From NCBI GenBank assembly GCA_019635435.1, contig JAHBZM010000001.1, positions 4,092,001-4,156,000 on the forward strand: a stretch of DNA of 64,000 nucleotides, in the 5' to 3' direction. Shown here piece by piece: positions 24,714 to 33,333 of the stretch (positions within the stretch are counted from its first letter, which is position 1; each line of letters starts with the position of its first letter). The notes below the pieces were generated by a model. That model was not told the DNA's origin. It made no database searches and saw nothing but the letters and a program-made list of their open reading frames with translations. This DNA is from Ramlibacter sp. (lineage in GTDB: Bacteria; Pseudomonadota; Gammaproteobacteria; Burkholderiales; Burkholderiaceae_C). Made by a program: the position numbers and the translations under genes.

Positions 24714-25613
24714 TCAAAGCAGGTAGTGGTCCAGCAGCAGCGCCGCGAACAGCAGGCTGAGGTGGATCAACGAGAAACGGAAGGTGCGGCGCGCCAGCGC
24801 GTCGGAGTAGTTGCGCCAGAGCTTCCAGGCGTAGCCGGTGAAGCCGCAGCTCAGCACCAGCGCCACCACCAGGTACAGCCACGAGCTCATGCCATAGGCA
24901 AACGGCATCAGGCAGGCCGCGAACAGCACCAGCGTGTACAGGAACACCTGCAGCCGCGTGAACTCGTTGCCGTGCGTCACGGGCAGCATGGGCAGGCCCG
25001 ACTTGCGGTAGTCCTCCACGCGGTACAGGGCCAGCGCCCAGAAATGCGGCGGCGTCCACAGGAAGATGATCAGGAACAGGATCAGCGCCTCGGGGCCGAC
25101 GTCCCCGGTCATCGCCGCCCAGCCCAGCACCGGCGGCATGGCGCCCGAGGCGCCTCCGATCACGATGTTCTGCGGCGTCAACGGCTTGAGGATCATCGTG
25201 TAGATCACCGCATAGCCCACAAAGGTGGCAAAGGTCAGCCACATGGTCAGCGGGTTGACCCACACGTAGAGCAGCCAGGAGCCGGCCGCGCACAGCACGG
25301 CCGAGAACAGCAGGGTCTCCCAGTCACTGAGCTCACCCTGGGCCGTGGGCCGCCAGGCGGTGCGCTTCATCTTGGCGTCGATGCCTTTTTCGACAATGCA
25401 GTTGAAGGCTGCGGCGGCGCCCGCCACCAGCCAGATGCCCAGGCAAGCCAACGCAGCGCGACCAGCTTCGGCCAGCGTGGGCACACCGGGCACGGCCAGC
25501 ACCATGCCGATCAGCGCGCAGAACACGATGAGCTGGATCACGCGCGGCTTGGTCAGTGCGTGGAACTGCTGGATGCGCGACGGCGCCATGGCGGTTTGGG
25601 AGGGACTCGTCAT
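24714..25613 (-). CDS. ctaB: Protoheme IX farnesyltransferase (heme O synthase)
   Basis: This integral membrane UbiA-family prenyltransferase (cyoE in E. coli) converts heme B to heme O, the first step to heme A. The 299-aa protein has about eight to nine membrane helices and the prenyl-diphosphate/Mg motifs NCIVEKGIDAKMKRT (N-x-x-x-D-x-x-x-D type) and LWTPPHFWALALYRVEDYRK. It starts with ATG overlapping the stop of ctaA, so translation is coupled to the enzyme of the next step. Confidence 0.96.
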   Translation of the reverse strand: MTSPSQTAMAPSRIQQFHALTKPRVIQLIVFCALIGMVLAVPGVPTLAEAGRAALACLGIWLVAGAAAAFNCIVEKGIDAKMKRTAWRPTAQGELSDWETLLFSAVLCAAGSWLLYVWVNPLTMWLTFATFVGYAVIYTMILKPLTPQNIVIGGASGAMPPVLGWAAMTGDVGPEALILFLIIFLWTPPHFWALALYRVEDYRKSGLPMLPVTHGNEFTRLQVFLYTLVLFAACLMPFAYGMSSWLYLVVALVLSCGFTGYAWKLWRNYSDALARRTFRFSLIHLSLLFAALLLDHYLL

Positions 25614-26776
25614 GCGGAAAGGCTCGATGCGTTGAGTTTGGAGGCGCTCACGGAGTTGCCGGCAAAGCGGCTTTCACCCAGCGCCCAGGTCAGCACCGCG
25701 ACCAGCGCGGCGGCGCCACCGGTGTGCAGCACCGCGGCCACCAGCGGCCAGTCGAGCACCACGTTGGACAGGCCGGTGGCGAACTGCAGCAGGGCCAGGC
25801 CCGCGAGCCAGCGAGCCTGCGTGCGCAGCGCATGGATGCGGTTCAGCCGCCAGGCCAGCAGGCCCAGCGCGACAAACACCACGCCCGCGAACAGGCGGTG
25901 CGTGAAATGGATGGCGGTGAGCGCGCCAAAACCGATGTGCTCGCCCTGCGCCGTCATGCCCAGCTCGCGCCAGAGTTCAAAGCCGGCGCGAAATTCCATG
26001 TACGGCCACCAGCTGCCCTGGCAGGTGGGAAAGGTGTTGCAGGCCAGCACCGCGTAGTTGGTGCTGACCCAGCCGCCCAGCGCCACCTGGGCCCAGACCA
26101 GCGCGAACACCGACAGCAGCAGCCAGCGCGTGACATTGGCCAGCGGCACGGGCGTGGTCTCGCGCCAGGCCTGGGTGTGGCGCACCGCCTGCGCGCACAG
26201 TAGGCACAGCAGCACCAGCCCGCCCAGCAGGTGCAGCGTGACGATGGCGGGGAACAGCTTCATGGTCACCGTGAGCGCGCCAAACGCGCCCTGCAGGCAG
26301 ACCCAGAACAGCGTGAGCGTGGGCCACCACGGGTTCACCGGCACCCCGCCCTGGTTGTGCTTGCGCTGCAGCCAGGTGGTCACGGCCAGCGTGAGGATCA
26401 GCACGCCCACGCCGGTGGCCAGGTAGCGGTGCACCATCTCGACCCAGGCCTTGCCATGCGTGACCGGGCCGGTGGGCATGGCGCTTTGCGCCGCGCTGAT
26501 CTCGGCATGCGCGCCCACGGGGCTGGCATTGCCATAGCAGCCGGGCCAGTCGGGGCAGCCCAGGCCCGAGTCGGTCAGCCGTGTGAAGGCACCGAACAGC
26601 ACGAGGTCGAAGGTCAGGAACAGCGTGAGCAGCGTGAGCGCGCGCAGCCGCCGCGTGGGCGAGGCCTGCGGGTTGCGGACCCAGACCCAGGCCAGCGGGC
26701 CGAGCGCCACCACCACGCCCATCAGCATGAGGCGCAGCGCGGGCGCGAGGTCGTACAGGGGCTGGGTGGCGTCCAT
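25610..26776 (-). CDS. ctaA: Heme A synthase (COX15/CtaA)
   Basis: This membrane enzyme oxidises the heme O methyl group to give heme A for the aa3-type oxidase. The 388-aa protein has eight predicted membrane helices with the heme-ligand histidines in VEMVHRYLATGVG, TLHLLGG, HFTHRLFAG and VLHTGGA. The extracellular cysteine-containing loop is GLGCPDWPGCYG, and a second Cys pair is ACNTFPTCQGSW. It begins at ATG 26776, 2 nt after the SCO-like gene, and overlaps ctaB. Confidence 0.95.
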   Translation of the reverse strand: MDATQPLYDLAPALRLMLMGVVVALGPLAWVWVRNPQASPTRRLRALTLLTLFLTFDLVLFGAFTRLTDSGLGCPDWPGCYGNASPVGAHAEISAAQSAMPTGPVTHGKAWVEMVHRYLATGVGVLILTLAVTTWLQRKHNQGGVPVNPWWPTLTLFWVCLQGAFGALTVTMKLFPAIVTLHLLGGLVLLCLLCAQAVRHTQAWRETTPVPLANVTRWLLLSVFALVWAQVALGGWVSTNYAVLACNTFPTCQGSWWPYMEFRAGFELWRELGMTAQGEHIGFGALTAIHFTHRLFAGVVFVALGLLAWRLNRIHALRTQARWLAGLALLQFATGLSNVVLDWPLVAAVLHTGGAAALVAVLTWALGESRFAGNSVSASKLNASSLSA

Positions 26777-26778
26777 GC

Positions 26779-27528
26779 TCAGTGGGCCGGCCGGCCGGCT
26801 TCGTCCCACGACGCCGAGGCGCGCATCAGGCGCTCCAGGTCGCGCTTGATCTTCGCGGCCGAGGCCGCGTCAATCTTCGCCGCGAGGTTGACCGGGGGAA
26901 ACCGCATCATCCAGTTGCCCAGCGGGTCCACCAGGTAGAGCTGGTCATGCAGCGATCGCCCTGATGAGGGTTCCAGCCACTGCGCCAACTGAGCGGAGTC
27001 CACGCGCAGCACCGTGGCCTGCCGCAGCGCCGGCAGCAGCGCGGCGCGCACCGGCTCGGCGTCAGGCACCAGCCAGACCCAGTCGAGCCGGTCCTTGTCC
27101 TTGCCCAGGCCTTCGCGCAGCTGGCGCTGCAGGTACAGGTGTTTCTCGCACGCGGCATCACAGGCCCCGCCCGCCACATTGATCAGCAGCCACTGGCCCT
27201 TGAGGCTGCGCAGGTTCACGGGCTTGCCGTCGGTCGTGATGCCCGTGATGTCGGGCAGCGGGCGCTGCGGCTCCACCAGCTCGCCATAGTTGCGCCGGCC
27301 CTCAGGCCGCACCACGTAGTAGGTGAAGTACGAGGCAATCACCGGCGCCGCGCAGACCAGCAGCACGGCGATCATTTTCCAGCGCCCGCGCACGGTGCGG
27401 CCCGCGTCGCCGGCCGTGGCCTCCTGAAGCGTGGGCATGGAATGGACCGTCAGGCCCAGAGGCTCGTCAAACGCCTCGGGTGGCCTGCGGCCGCTTGCGT
27501 CGGGGTGCGATGAATTGGTACCAGACAT
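26779..27528 (-). CDS. SCO1-like membrane-anchored thioredoxin-fold oxidase assembly protein
   Basis: This 249-aa protein has one membrane helix (residues ~52-72, MIAVLLVCAAPVIASYFTYY) and a periplasmic thioredoxin-like domain. The SCO-like site is VAGGACDAACEKHLYL, with C-x-x-x-C as in SCO proteins, but no clear later His ligand. It sits between surf1 and ctaA, as in other Comamonadaceae oxidase clusters, so a copper or redox assembly role is likely. Start is uncertain. ATG 27528 overlaps surf1 by 62 nt; ATG 27438 would avoid overlap and give 219 aa. I keep the longer form because LGLTVHSMP upstream looks coding. Confidence 0.7.
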   Translation of the reverse strand: MSGTNSSHPDASGRRPPEAFDEPLGLTVHSMPTLQEATAGDAGRTVRGRWKMIAVLLVCAAPVIASYFTYYVVRPEGRRNYGELVEPQRPLPDITGITTDGKPVNLRSLKGQWLLINVAGGACDAACEKHLYLQRQLREGLGKDKDRLDWVWLVPDAEPVRAALLPALRQATVLRVDSAQLAQWLEPSSGRSLHDQLYLVDPLGNWMMRFPPVNLAAKIDAASAAKIKRDLERLMRASASWDEAGRPAH

Positions 27529-28240
27529 AGAGAATTGCCATCAGGCCGCTGAGCCCGAACCATTGAAAAGCGTAACCGTAGTGTTTGCCGACCCCGCTGG
27601 CCACCTCGGGCCAGTCGCGTTGCAGGCCTTCGGAGGCCGCACCCGTCTGCAGCACGGTCCAGAGCGCCACCGGCAAGCCGGTCTGCGCGCCATAGGCGGC
27701 CAGGTCCAGATTTTGCCGGATGACGGAAGACCCTGATTCGGGCCCCGCGGCCGACCCTGATGTGAACTCGAACAGCCGCGAAGGCGCCGGCGCCAGGCGC
27801 CCGTCAACCAGCACCTCGCCCGGCGGCGTCTGCACGGGTGGCAGGCGCTCGCGGTCGATGAAGTTGCGGGCCACCCAGCCGCGCTGCACCATGACCACCT
27901 CGTGCAGGCCGGCGGGCTGGAAGGCCGTGAGCACATAAAAACCCGGCCGCCCCCCCATCTGCCGGTTGTCCAGGTAGATGGTGTGCCCGGGCAGCCACTG
28001 GCCCCGCAGCCGGACTGGCCGGTGAATCTCGCTTGCTACATTTTCAATAGCAGCAAGTGCCCGGTTATCAAGGACTGGCCGCTGTTTTTGCGCCTCAATG
28101 CTGGCGTGGATCGCTTCTTTCTGGGCGGCGCGCGAGAGCTGCCAGAAGCCCAGCGCCTGGGTCAGCGCCACGCCCGCCACGGTGGCCAGGGTGATGAGCC
28201 AGAAGCGCAGGCCAGGGCGGCGCGGTTTTTTTGCACTCAC
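27467..28240 (-). CDS. SURF1-family cytochrome c oxidase assembly protein
   Basis: This two-helix inner-membrane protein helps heme A insertion into subunit I. Seen are an N-terminal helix (LRFWLITLATVAGVALTQALG), the family motifs GFWQLSRAAQKEAI, YLDNRQMGGRPGFYVLTAF and VMVQRGWVARN, and a C-terminal helix with KHYGYAFQWFGLSGLMAILY. The start is a GTG at 28240, which begins the conserved region. The divergent DUF2909 gene begins 7-16 bp away. Repeat copy E lies antisense within the gene and encodes VLDNRALAAIENVAS. Confidence 0.9.
   Translation of the reverse strand: MSAKKPRRPGLRFWLITLATVAGVALTQALGFWQLSRAAQKEAIHASIEAQKQRPVLDNRALAAIENVASEIHRPVRLRGQWLPGHTIYLDNRQMGGRPGFYVLTAFQPAGLHEVVMVQRGWVARNFIDRERLPPVQTPPGEVLVDGRLAPAPSRLFEFTSGSAAGPESGSSVIRQNLDLAAYGAQTGLPVALWTVLQTGAASEGLQRDWPEVASGVGKHYGYAFQWFGLSGLMAILYVWYQFIAPRRKRPQATRGV
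28032..28080 (+). repeat. Dispersed ~50-bp element, copy E
   Basis: It reads GCTAC-N7-ATAGC, then CAAGTGCCCGG and AGGACTGGCC. It is antisense to surf1 but leaves its frame open. Confidence 0.75.
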
Positions 28241-28255
28241 GGGATAATGCACTCC

Positions 28256-28477
28256 ATGAAATACCTGGTGGTGCTCGCGTTCGTGGCCATTCTGGCCAGC
28301 CTGGGCTCTGCCCTGTTCTTCATGATGAAGGACGGGCGTGAGGGCAAGGCCAAGACCAGCAACATGGTACGGGCACTGGCGTTCCGCGTGGGGTTTTCCA
28401 TCCTGCTGTTCATCTGCATCCTGATTGCCTGGAAACTCGGCTACATCCACCCCACGGGCATCCAGGCCGGGCAGTAG
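28256..28477 (+). CDS. DUF2909 twin-transmembrane protein
   Basis: This small inner-membrane protein (73 aa) has two helices (residues ~4-24 and ~46-62) separated by a short basic loop (MMKDGREGKAKTSNMVRAL). DUF2909 proteins sit in oxidase clusters of betaproteobacteria; function is not established. ATG 28256 is preferred; ATG 28247 would add MHS. GATAAT at 28243-28248 resembles a -10 box, but it overlaps the start region, so a leaderless or very short-leader transcript would be implied. It is divergent from surf1 and ends before a shared bidirectional terminator. Confidence 0.85.
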   Translation: MKYLVVLAFVAILASLGSALFFMMKDGREGKAKTSNMVRALAFRVGFSILLFICILIAWKLGYIHPTGIQAGQ

Positions 28478-28500
28478 CGCACCGGGCGGCGGCATCAACA

Positions 28501-28526
28501 AAAAAAGCGCCTCGCGGCGCTTTTTT
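28501..28526. terminator. Bidirectional terminator between DUF2909 gene and coxC
   Basis: AAAAAA-GCGCC (28501-28511), 4-nt loop, GGCGC-TTTTTT (28516-28526). A and T tracts flank the stem, so it can stop both convergent transcripts. Confidence 0.92.
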
Positions 28527-28542
28527 CATGGGCGCAGGCTGC

Positions 28543-29424
28543 TTACAGCCAGTACACCAGCACATACAGACCCAGCCAGACCACGTCCACGAAGTGCCAG
28601 TACCAGGCCGCGCCTTCAAAACCGAAGTGGCGGTCGGCGGTGAAATGGCCCTTCATGAGGCGCAGCGTGATGAACAGCAGCATCAGCATGCCGACGAACA
28701 CGTGGAAGCCATGGAAGCCCGTGAGCATGAAGAAGGTGGAACCGTAGGCGCCCGATGCCAGCGTCAGGCCCATCTCGTGGTAGGCGTGGTAGTACTCGTA
28801 GCCCTGCACGCCCAGGAAGGTCACGCCCAGCAGCACGGTGATCCACATGAAGGCAATGGTGCGGGCGCGGTGGTTCTCGCGCAGGGCATGGTGGGCAATG
28901 GTCAGCGTCACGCCCGAGCTGAGCAGCAACGCGGTGTTGATGGTGGGCAGCCAGAACGGCGTCATGGTCTGGAAGGGCTCGACGATGCCACCGGGCGATG
29001 CCGTGGCGCCGGCGGCCAGGCTGGGCCACACGGCCTTGAAGTCGGGCCACAGCAGCGCGTTGTCCAGGCTGCCGAGCGCGGGCACCGAGTGCGAACGCAT
29101 CCACCACAGCGCGGTGAAGAAGGCGCCGAAGAACATCACCTCCGAGAAGATGAACCAGCTCATGCTCCAGCGGAACGACAGGTCGATCTTGTGGCCGTAC
29201 TGGCCGCCTTCGCTTTCGCCCACCGCGTCGCGGAACCACTGGAACAGCACACCAAACAGCCACAGCAGGCCGAACATCAGCGAGAACTTGCCCCAGCCAT
29301 GGCCGTTGATCCACTGGGCCGCGCCCAGAATGACCCAGAACAGCCCGAAAGCCGCGAACGCCGGATGGCGCGAGGGCTGGGGAACGAAATAGTATGGCGT
29401 GGTGCCGTGGGCGGTTGAACTCAT
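28543..29424 (-). CDS. coxC: Cytochrome c oxidase subunit III
   Basis: This integral membrane subunit of the aa3-type terminal oxidase has 293 aa and seven predicted helices. It shows the family signatures WSMSWFIFSEVMFFGAFF, GYEYYHAYHEMGLTL, FFMLTGFHGFHVFVGML and AAWYWHFVDVVWLGLY. It stabilises the core and feeds proton uptake and oxygen channels. It is the last gene of the structural block and ends at the bidirectional terminator. ATG 29424 has an AGGAG upstream (CAGGAGCTGAT). Confidence 0.97.
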   Translation of the reverse strand: MSSTAHGTTPYYFVPQPSRHPAFAAFGLFWVILGAAQWINGHGWGKFSLMFGLLWLFGVLFQWFRDAVGESEGGQYGHKIDLSFRWSMSWFIFSEVMFFGAFFTALWWMRSHSVPALGSLDNALLWPDFKAVWPSLAAGATASPGGIVEPFQTMTPFWLPTINTALLLSSGVTLTIAHHALRENHRARTIAFMWITVLLGVTFLGVQGYEYYHAYHEMGLTLASGAYGSTFFMLTGFHGFHVFVGMLMLLFITLRLMKGHFTADRHFGFEGAAWYWHFVDVVWLGLYVLVYWL

Positions 29425-29465
29425 ATCAGCTCCTGACTCTCGATCTTTTAATCATTGCGGGGCCG

Positions 29466-29684
29466 TCATTTGACGACCCAGTTGACCAGCACCACCAGCC
29501 CCACCACAAAGCACACCGCGGCGGCGATGCCGACCACGATGATGTGCAGGGGGTTGGCTTGCGCCAGGTCCTGTTTGTATTCACTGTTCTTGCGGATGCC
29601 GATGAACGACCAGGCCACGGTCTTGACCGTGCGCAGGAACGAGGCCTTGGGGGCGGCCGCGACCGGCCGCTGCGAGGCGCTCAC
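29466..29684 (-). CDS. DUF2970 small membrane protein
   Basis: This 72-aa protein has one clear C-terminal helix (LHIIVVGIAAAVCFVVGLVV) and the family stretch VAWSFIGIRKNSEYKQD. DUF2970 genes are typically found between ctaG and coxC in betaproteobacteria; function is unknown, and assembly is likely. The start is a GTG at 29684 overlapping the ctaG stop (GTGA), so it is translationally coupled. Confidence 0.85.
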   Translation of the reverse strand: MSASQRPVAAAPKASFLRTVKTVAWSFIGIRKNSEYKQDLAQANPLHIIVVGIAAAVCFVVGLVVLVNWVVK

Positions 29685-30307
29685 GAACCGGCCTCCCGCT
29701 TGACGGGCGCCGCAGGCACGGTGGACAGGGCCACGGCCGGCGGTGGCGGCACCTTGCCACCGATTTCAAAGAAGGTGTACGACAGCGTGATGGTCTTGAC
29801 GTCTTTCGACAGCTTGGGGTCGATCACGAACACCACGGGCCAGGTTTTTTTCTCGCCCGGGTCCAGCGTGTACTGGTTGAAGCAGAAGCACTCGAGCTTG
29901 TGGAAATGCGAGGCCGCCTGGCGCGGCGCGTAGCTCGGGATCGCCTGGGCCGCCATGCGGCGGTCCTGCACGTTCTGGAACTCGTACATCACGGTCGTCA
30001 ACTGGCCCGGGTGCACCTGCACCGAGTTGCGCTCGGGCTTGAACTTCCAGGGGCCCAGCGAATTGGCGTCAAATTCAACGGTGATGGTGCGGCTCAGGTC
30101 GACCTGCGAATTGGCCGGCAGCTTGACGTCCTTGCCGGCGGTGCCGTTGCCGGGCACCTGCCGCTCGGACAGCGACAGGATGTTGATGCCCGTGGCCTCG
30201 CAGATGGACTTGTAGACCGGCACCAGCACATAGCCGAACGCGAACATGCCGGCCGTGATCACGGCCAGCTTGCCCACCATCCTGACGTTTGCGCTGCGAA
30301 GGCTCAT
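29681..30307 (-). CDS. ctaG: Cytochrome c oxidase assembly protein CtaG/Cox11
   Basis: This copper chaperone delivers Cu to the Cu-B site of subunit I. It has a single N-terminal membrane helix (KLAVITAGMFAFGYVLVPVY) and a periplasmic immunoglobulin-like domain. The copper-binding Cys pair is in FHKLECFCFNQYTLDPGE. Length (208 aa) is typical. It lies between the 36-aa assembly gene and DUF2970 gene in the structural block, overlapping the latter. Confidence 0.95.
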   Translation of the reverse strand: MSLRSANVRMVGKLAVITAGMFAFGYVLVPVYKSICEATGINILSLSERQVPGNGTAGKDVKLPANSQVDLSRTITVEFDANSLGPWKFKPERNSVQVHPGQLTTVMYEFQNVQDRRMAAQAIPSYAPRQAASHFHKLECFCFNQYTLDPGEKKTWPVVFVIDPKLSKDVKTITLSYTFFEIGGKVPPPPAVALSTVPAAPVKREAGS

Positions 30308-30320
30308 GGGTTGACCGGCT

Positions 30321-30431
30321 TCAGCGGGACAACAGAACCATCTTGACCATGAACCCGAAGAACAGCACCACGGCCACCGACGCGAGGATCAGCGCCATGC
30401 GCAGGTTGCTCTTCTTCTGTTCGGGGGTCAT
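30321..30431 (-). CDS. Cytochrome oxidase small assembly protein (36 aa)
   Basis: This is a very small gene read between coxA and ctaG. From ATG 30431 it encodes MTPEQKKSNLRMALILASVA and then a hydrophobic run ending MVKMVLLSR, with TGA at 30321-30323. That gives a short basic head and one membrane helix. Proteins of this size and position are annotated in Comamonadaceae as cytochrome oxidase small assembly protein. It lies 7 nt after the coxA stop and 13 nt before the ctaG start, as expected for an operon gene. Confidence 0.8.
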   Translation of the reverse strand: MTPEQKKSNLRMALILASVAVVLFFGFMVKMVLLSR

Positions 30432-30438
30432 GCCGTCC

Positions 30439-32052
30439 TCAGCCGATCACCTTGGTCGCCGTGGCATCGAGCTTGGGCGGGGTTTCAAAGGTGTGGAAGG
30501 GCGCGGGCGAGGGAACTTCCCACTCCAGGCCTTCGGCGGCTTCCCAGGGCTTTTGCGAAGCTTTTTCGCCCTTGCCGCGCATGGTGGGCAGCACGATGAA
30601 CAGGAAGAAATAAACCTGCGCCAGACCGAAGGCAAATGCGCCAAACGAGGCCACGGCGTTGAAGTCGGCGAACTGCATGGGGTAGTCAGCATAGCGGCGC
30701 GGCATGCCGGCCAGGCCCAGGAAGTGCATCGGGAAGAAGGTCACGTTGAAGGCAATCAGCGACCACCAGAAGTGCACCTTGCCGCGGAACTCGTTGTACA
30801 TCACGCCGGTCCACTTGGGCGACCAGTAGTAGTAGCCCGCGAACATGGCGTACAGCGAGCCGGCCACCAGCACGTAGTGGAAGTGGGCCACCACGTAGTA
30901 GGTGTCCTGCAGCTGGATGTCGATCGGCGCCATGGCCAGGATCAGGCCCGTGAAGCCGCCCATCGTGAACACGAAGATGAAGCCCACGGCGAACAGCATG
31001 GGGGTTTCAAAGGTCATCGAGCCCTGCCACATGGTGGCGATCCAGTTGAAGATCTTCACGGCCGTGGGCACCGCGATCAGCATGGTCGCGTACATGAAGA
31101 ACAGCTGGCCCGTCACCGGCATGCCGGTGGTGAACATGTGGTGCGCCCAGACGATGAACGACAGGATGGCGATCGAGCTGGTGGCGTACACCATGGAGGC
31201 GTAGCCAAACAGCTTCTTGCGCGCAAACGCCGGCACGATCTGGCTGATGATGCCGAAGGCCGGCAGGATCATGATGTACACCTCGGGGTGGCCGAAGAAC
31301 CAGAAGATGTGCTGGTACATCACCGGGTCGCCGCCGCCGGCGGGGTTGAAGAAGGTCGTGCCGAAGTGGCGGTCGGTCAGCGTCATGGTGATCGCGCCGG
31401 CCAGCACGGGCATCACGGCGATCAGCAGGTAGGCGGTGATGAGCCAGGTCCAGGCGAACATCGGCATCTTCATCAGCGTCATGCCGGGGGCGCGCATGTT
31501 GAGGATGGTCACGATGATGTTGATCGAGCCCATGATCGACGAGGCACCCAGGATGTGCATGGCAAAGATGCCGGCGTCCATCGACGGGCCCATCTGCAGC
31601 GTCAGCGGCGCGTACAGCGTCCAGCCGGCCGCGGGAGCGCCGCCGGGCATGAAGAAGCTGCCCACCAGCATCAGGCCGGCCGGCACCATCAGCCAGAAGC
31701 TGAAGTTGTTCATGCGGGCAAAGGCCATGTCGGCCGCGCCGATCTGCAGCGGGATCATCCAGTTGGCGAAGCCCACGAAGCCCGGCATGATCGCGCCGAA
31801 CACCATGATCAGGCCGTGCATGGTGGTGAGCTGGTTGAACAGCTCGGGGTTGACCAGCTGCAGGCCGGGCTGGAACAGCTCGGCGCGGATCAGCAGGGCC
31901 AGCACACCGCCCACCATGAGCATGGTGAACGAGAACAGCAGGTACAGCGTGCCGATGTCCTTGTGGTTGGTCGCGTAGACCCAGCGGCGCCAGCCAGTGG
32001 GCGCATGGTCATGGTGATCGTCGTGGGCGTGATGGTCGAGGACTGCACTCAT
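30439..32052 (-). CDS. coxA: Cytochrome c oxidase subunit I
   Basis: This catalytic subunit of the aa3-type oxidase has 537 aa and twelve predicted helices. Low-spin heme ligand His is in NQLTTMHGLIMVF. The Cu-B region with the Tyr-His cross-link is FWFFGHPEVYIMILP, with Cu-B histidines in VWAHHMFTTG. High-spin and low-spin heme ligands are in VVAHFHYVLVAG. The C-terminus ends with a soluble tail. It follows coxB by ~35 nt. Confidence 0.98.
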   Translation of the reverse strand: MSAVLDHHAHDDHHDHAPTGWRRWVYATNHKDIGTLYLLFSFTMLMVGGVLALLIRAELFQPGLQLVNPELFNQLTTMHGLIMVFGAIMPGFVGFANWMIPLQIGAADMAFARMNNFSFWLMVPAGLMLVGSFFMPGGAPAAGWTLYAPLTLQMGPSMDAGIFAMHILGASSIMGSINIIVTILNMRAPGMTLMKMPMFAWTWLITAYLLIAVMPVLAGAITMTLTDRHFGTTFFNPAGGGDPVMYQHIFWFFGHPEVYIMILPAFGIISQIVPAFARKKLFGYASMVYATSSIAILSFIVWAHHMFTTGMPVTGQLFFMYATMLIAVPTAVKIFNWIATMWQGSMTFETPMLFAVGFIFVFTMGGFTGLILAMAPIDIQLQDTYYVVAHFHYVLVAGSLYAMFAGYYYWSPKWTGVMYNEFRGKVHFWWSLIAFNVTFFPMHFLGLAGMPRRYADYPMQFADFNAVASFGAFAFGLAQVYFFLFIVLPTMRGKGEKASQKPWEAAEGLEWEVPSPAPFHTFETPPKLDATATKVIG

Positions 32053-32087
32053 CTTGGTTTCCTTGATTTGTCCGTTGCGCCAGCGGC

Positions 32088-33269
32088 TTACTTGCCGCGC
32101 TGGGCCAGCACTTCAGCCGGCTGCACGAGCTGACCGGTCTTGTTGGACCAGTTGTTCTTGGTGAAAGTGATCACGGCCGCCAGGTCGGTGTCCGACAGCT
32201 GCTTCCAGGCGGGCATGGCGCCATTGTTCTGGCCGTTCAGCAGCACGTGGATCTGCACGTTCTTGTCGGCGTCCAGCACCTTGGGCGAGCCGTCCAGCGC
32301 CTTGATCGGGCCAGCGCCCTTGCCGTTGGGCTGGTGGCAGGCCGCGCAGTTGGCGGCGTAGACCTTCTCGCCGCGCTTCATGATGTCTTCCAGGGTCCAG
32401 ACCTTGCTCGGGTCGTCGAGCTTGGCGGCCATCTTTTTCTTCTCGCCATCGACCCACTTGGTGTAGTCCTCGGCGGACACGACCTTGACGTTGATGGGCA
32501 TGTAGGCGTGCTCCTTGCCGCACAGCTCCTGGCACTGGCCGTAGTACATGCCGATCTTCTCGGCGCGGAACCAGGTGTCACGCACAAAGCCGGGAATCGC
32601 GTCCTGCTTGATGCCGAAGGCCGGCACGGCAAAGGCGTGGATCACGTCATTGGCGGTGGTGATCACGCGGACCTTCTTGCCCACGGGCACCACCAGCGGG
32701 TTGTCGACCTTGAGCAGGTAGTCGTCGGGGATGTCGCCCTTGGCGCCGTTGTTGGACATCTCGCGGTGCGTGGCGTCCAGCGTGGAGACGAAGCCAATGC
32801 CCTCGCCCTCGCCCTTGATGTAGTCGTAGCCCCATTTCCACTGGTAGCCGGTGGCCTTGACGGTCAGGTCGGCGTTGGTGGTGTCCTTGGAGGCCACCAG
32901 AACCTTGGTGGCGGGCAGCGCCATCAGGATCACGATGATGAAGGGGATGATGGTCCAGATCACCTCGACCGTGACCGACTCATGGAAGTTGGCCGGCTTG
33001 TGGCCCACCGACTTGCGGTGCTTCCAGATCGAATAGAACATGACCGCGAACACGGCAATGAAGATCACCGTGCACAGGATCATCATGAACCAGTGCAGCC
33101 AGTGCTGCTCCTCGGCAATGCGGGTGACCGCCGGAGGCAGGTTGAGCTGGCGCACTGCGGGGCCGCCGGGCAGGTCGTTGACAGCCCACGCCGCGGTGCT
33201 GAACCAGGCGCCAGTGGCAAGACCCAGATTCAGCAGCAGTGAAGCCAATTTGCTGGAAATGCTCTTCAT
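32088..33269 (-). CDS. coxB: Cytochrome c oxidase subunit II with fused cytochrome c domain
   Basis: Signal peptide (LASLLLNLGLATGAWFSTAAWA) and two membrane helices precede a Cu-A cupredoxin domain with ligands in YYGQCQELCGKEHAYMPINV. A C-terminal cytochrome c domain follows, with heme motif CAACH (AANCAACHQPNGKGAG) and a distal Met in NNGAMPAWKQL. Fusion of cytochrome c to subunit II makes this a caa3-like enzyme able to take electrons through its own heme. I place the start at ATG 33269 (393 aa). A GTG at 33278 would add three residues. Confidence 0.95.
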   Translation of the reverse strand: MKSISSKLASLLLNLGLATGAWFSTAAWAVNDLPGGPAVRQLNLPPAVTRIAEEQHWLHWFMMILCTVIFIAVFAVMFYSIWKHRKSVGHKPANFHESVTVEVIWTIIPFIIVILMALPATKVLVASKDTTNADLTVKATGYQWKWGYDYIKGEGEGIGFVSTLDATHREMSNNGAKGDIPDDYLLKVDNPLVVPVGKKVRVITTANDVIHAFAVPAFGIKQDAIPGFVRDTWFRAEKIGMYYGQCQELCGKEHAYMPINVKVVSAEDYTKWVDGEKKKMAAKLDDPSKVWTLEDIMKRGEKVYAANCAACHQPNGKGAGPIKALDGSPKVLDADKNVQIHVLLNGQNNGAMPAWKQLSDTDLAAVITFTKNNWSNKTGQLVQPAEVLAQRGK

Positions 33270-33333
33270 CGTGTTCACTTCTTCATTGCCTCAATTTAAC
33301 CAATCCCGCACCGCCAGCCACACCGGCGAAGCC

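Noticed and set aside
30289..32133. A 614-codon open frame on the plus strand across the oxidase genes
   Set aside because: It is the antisense shadow of coxA; the minus strand encodes all oxidase motifs.
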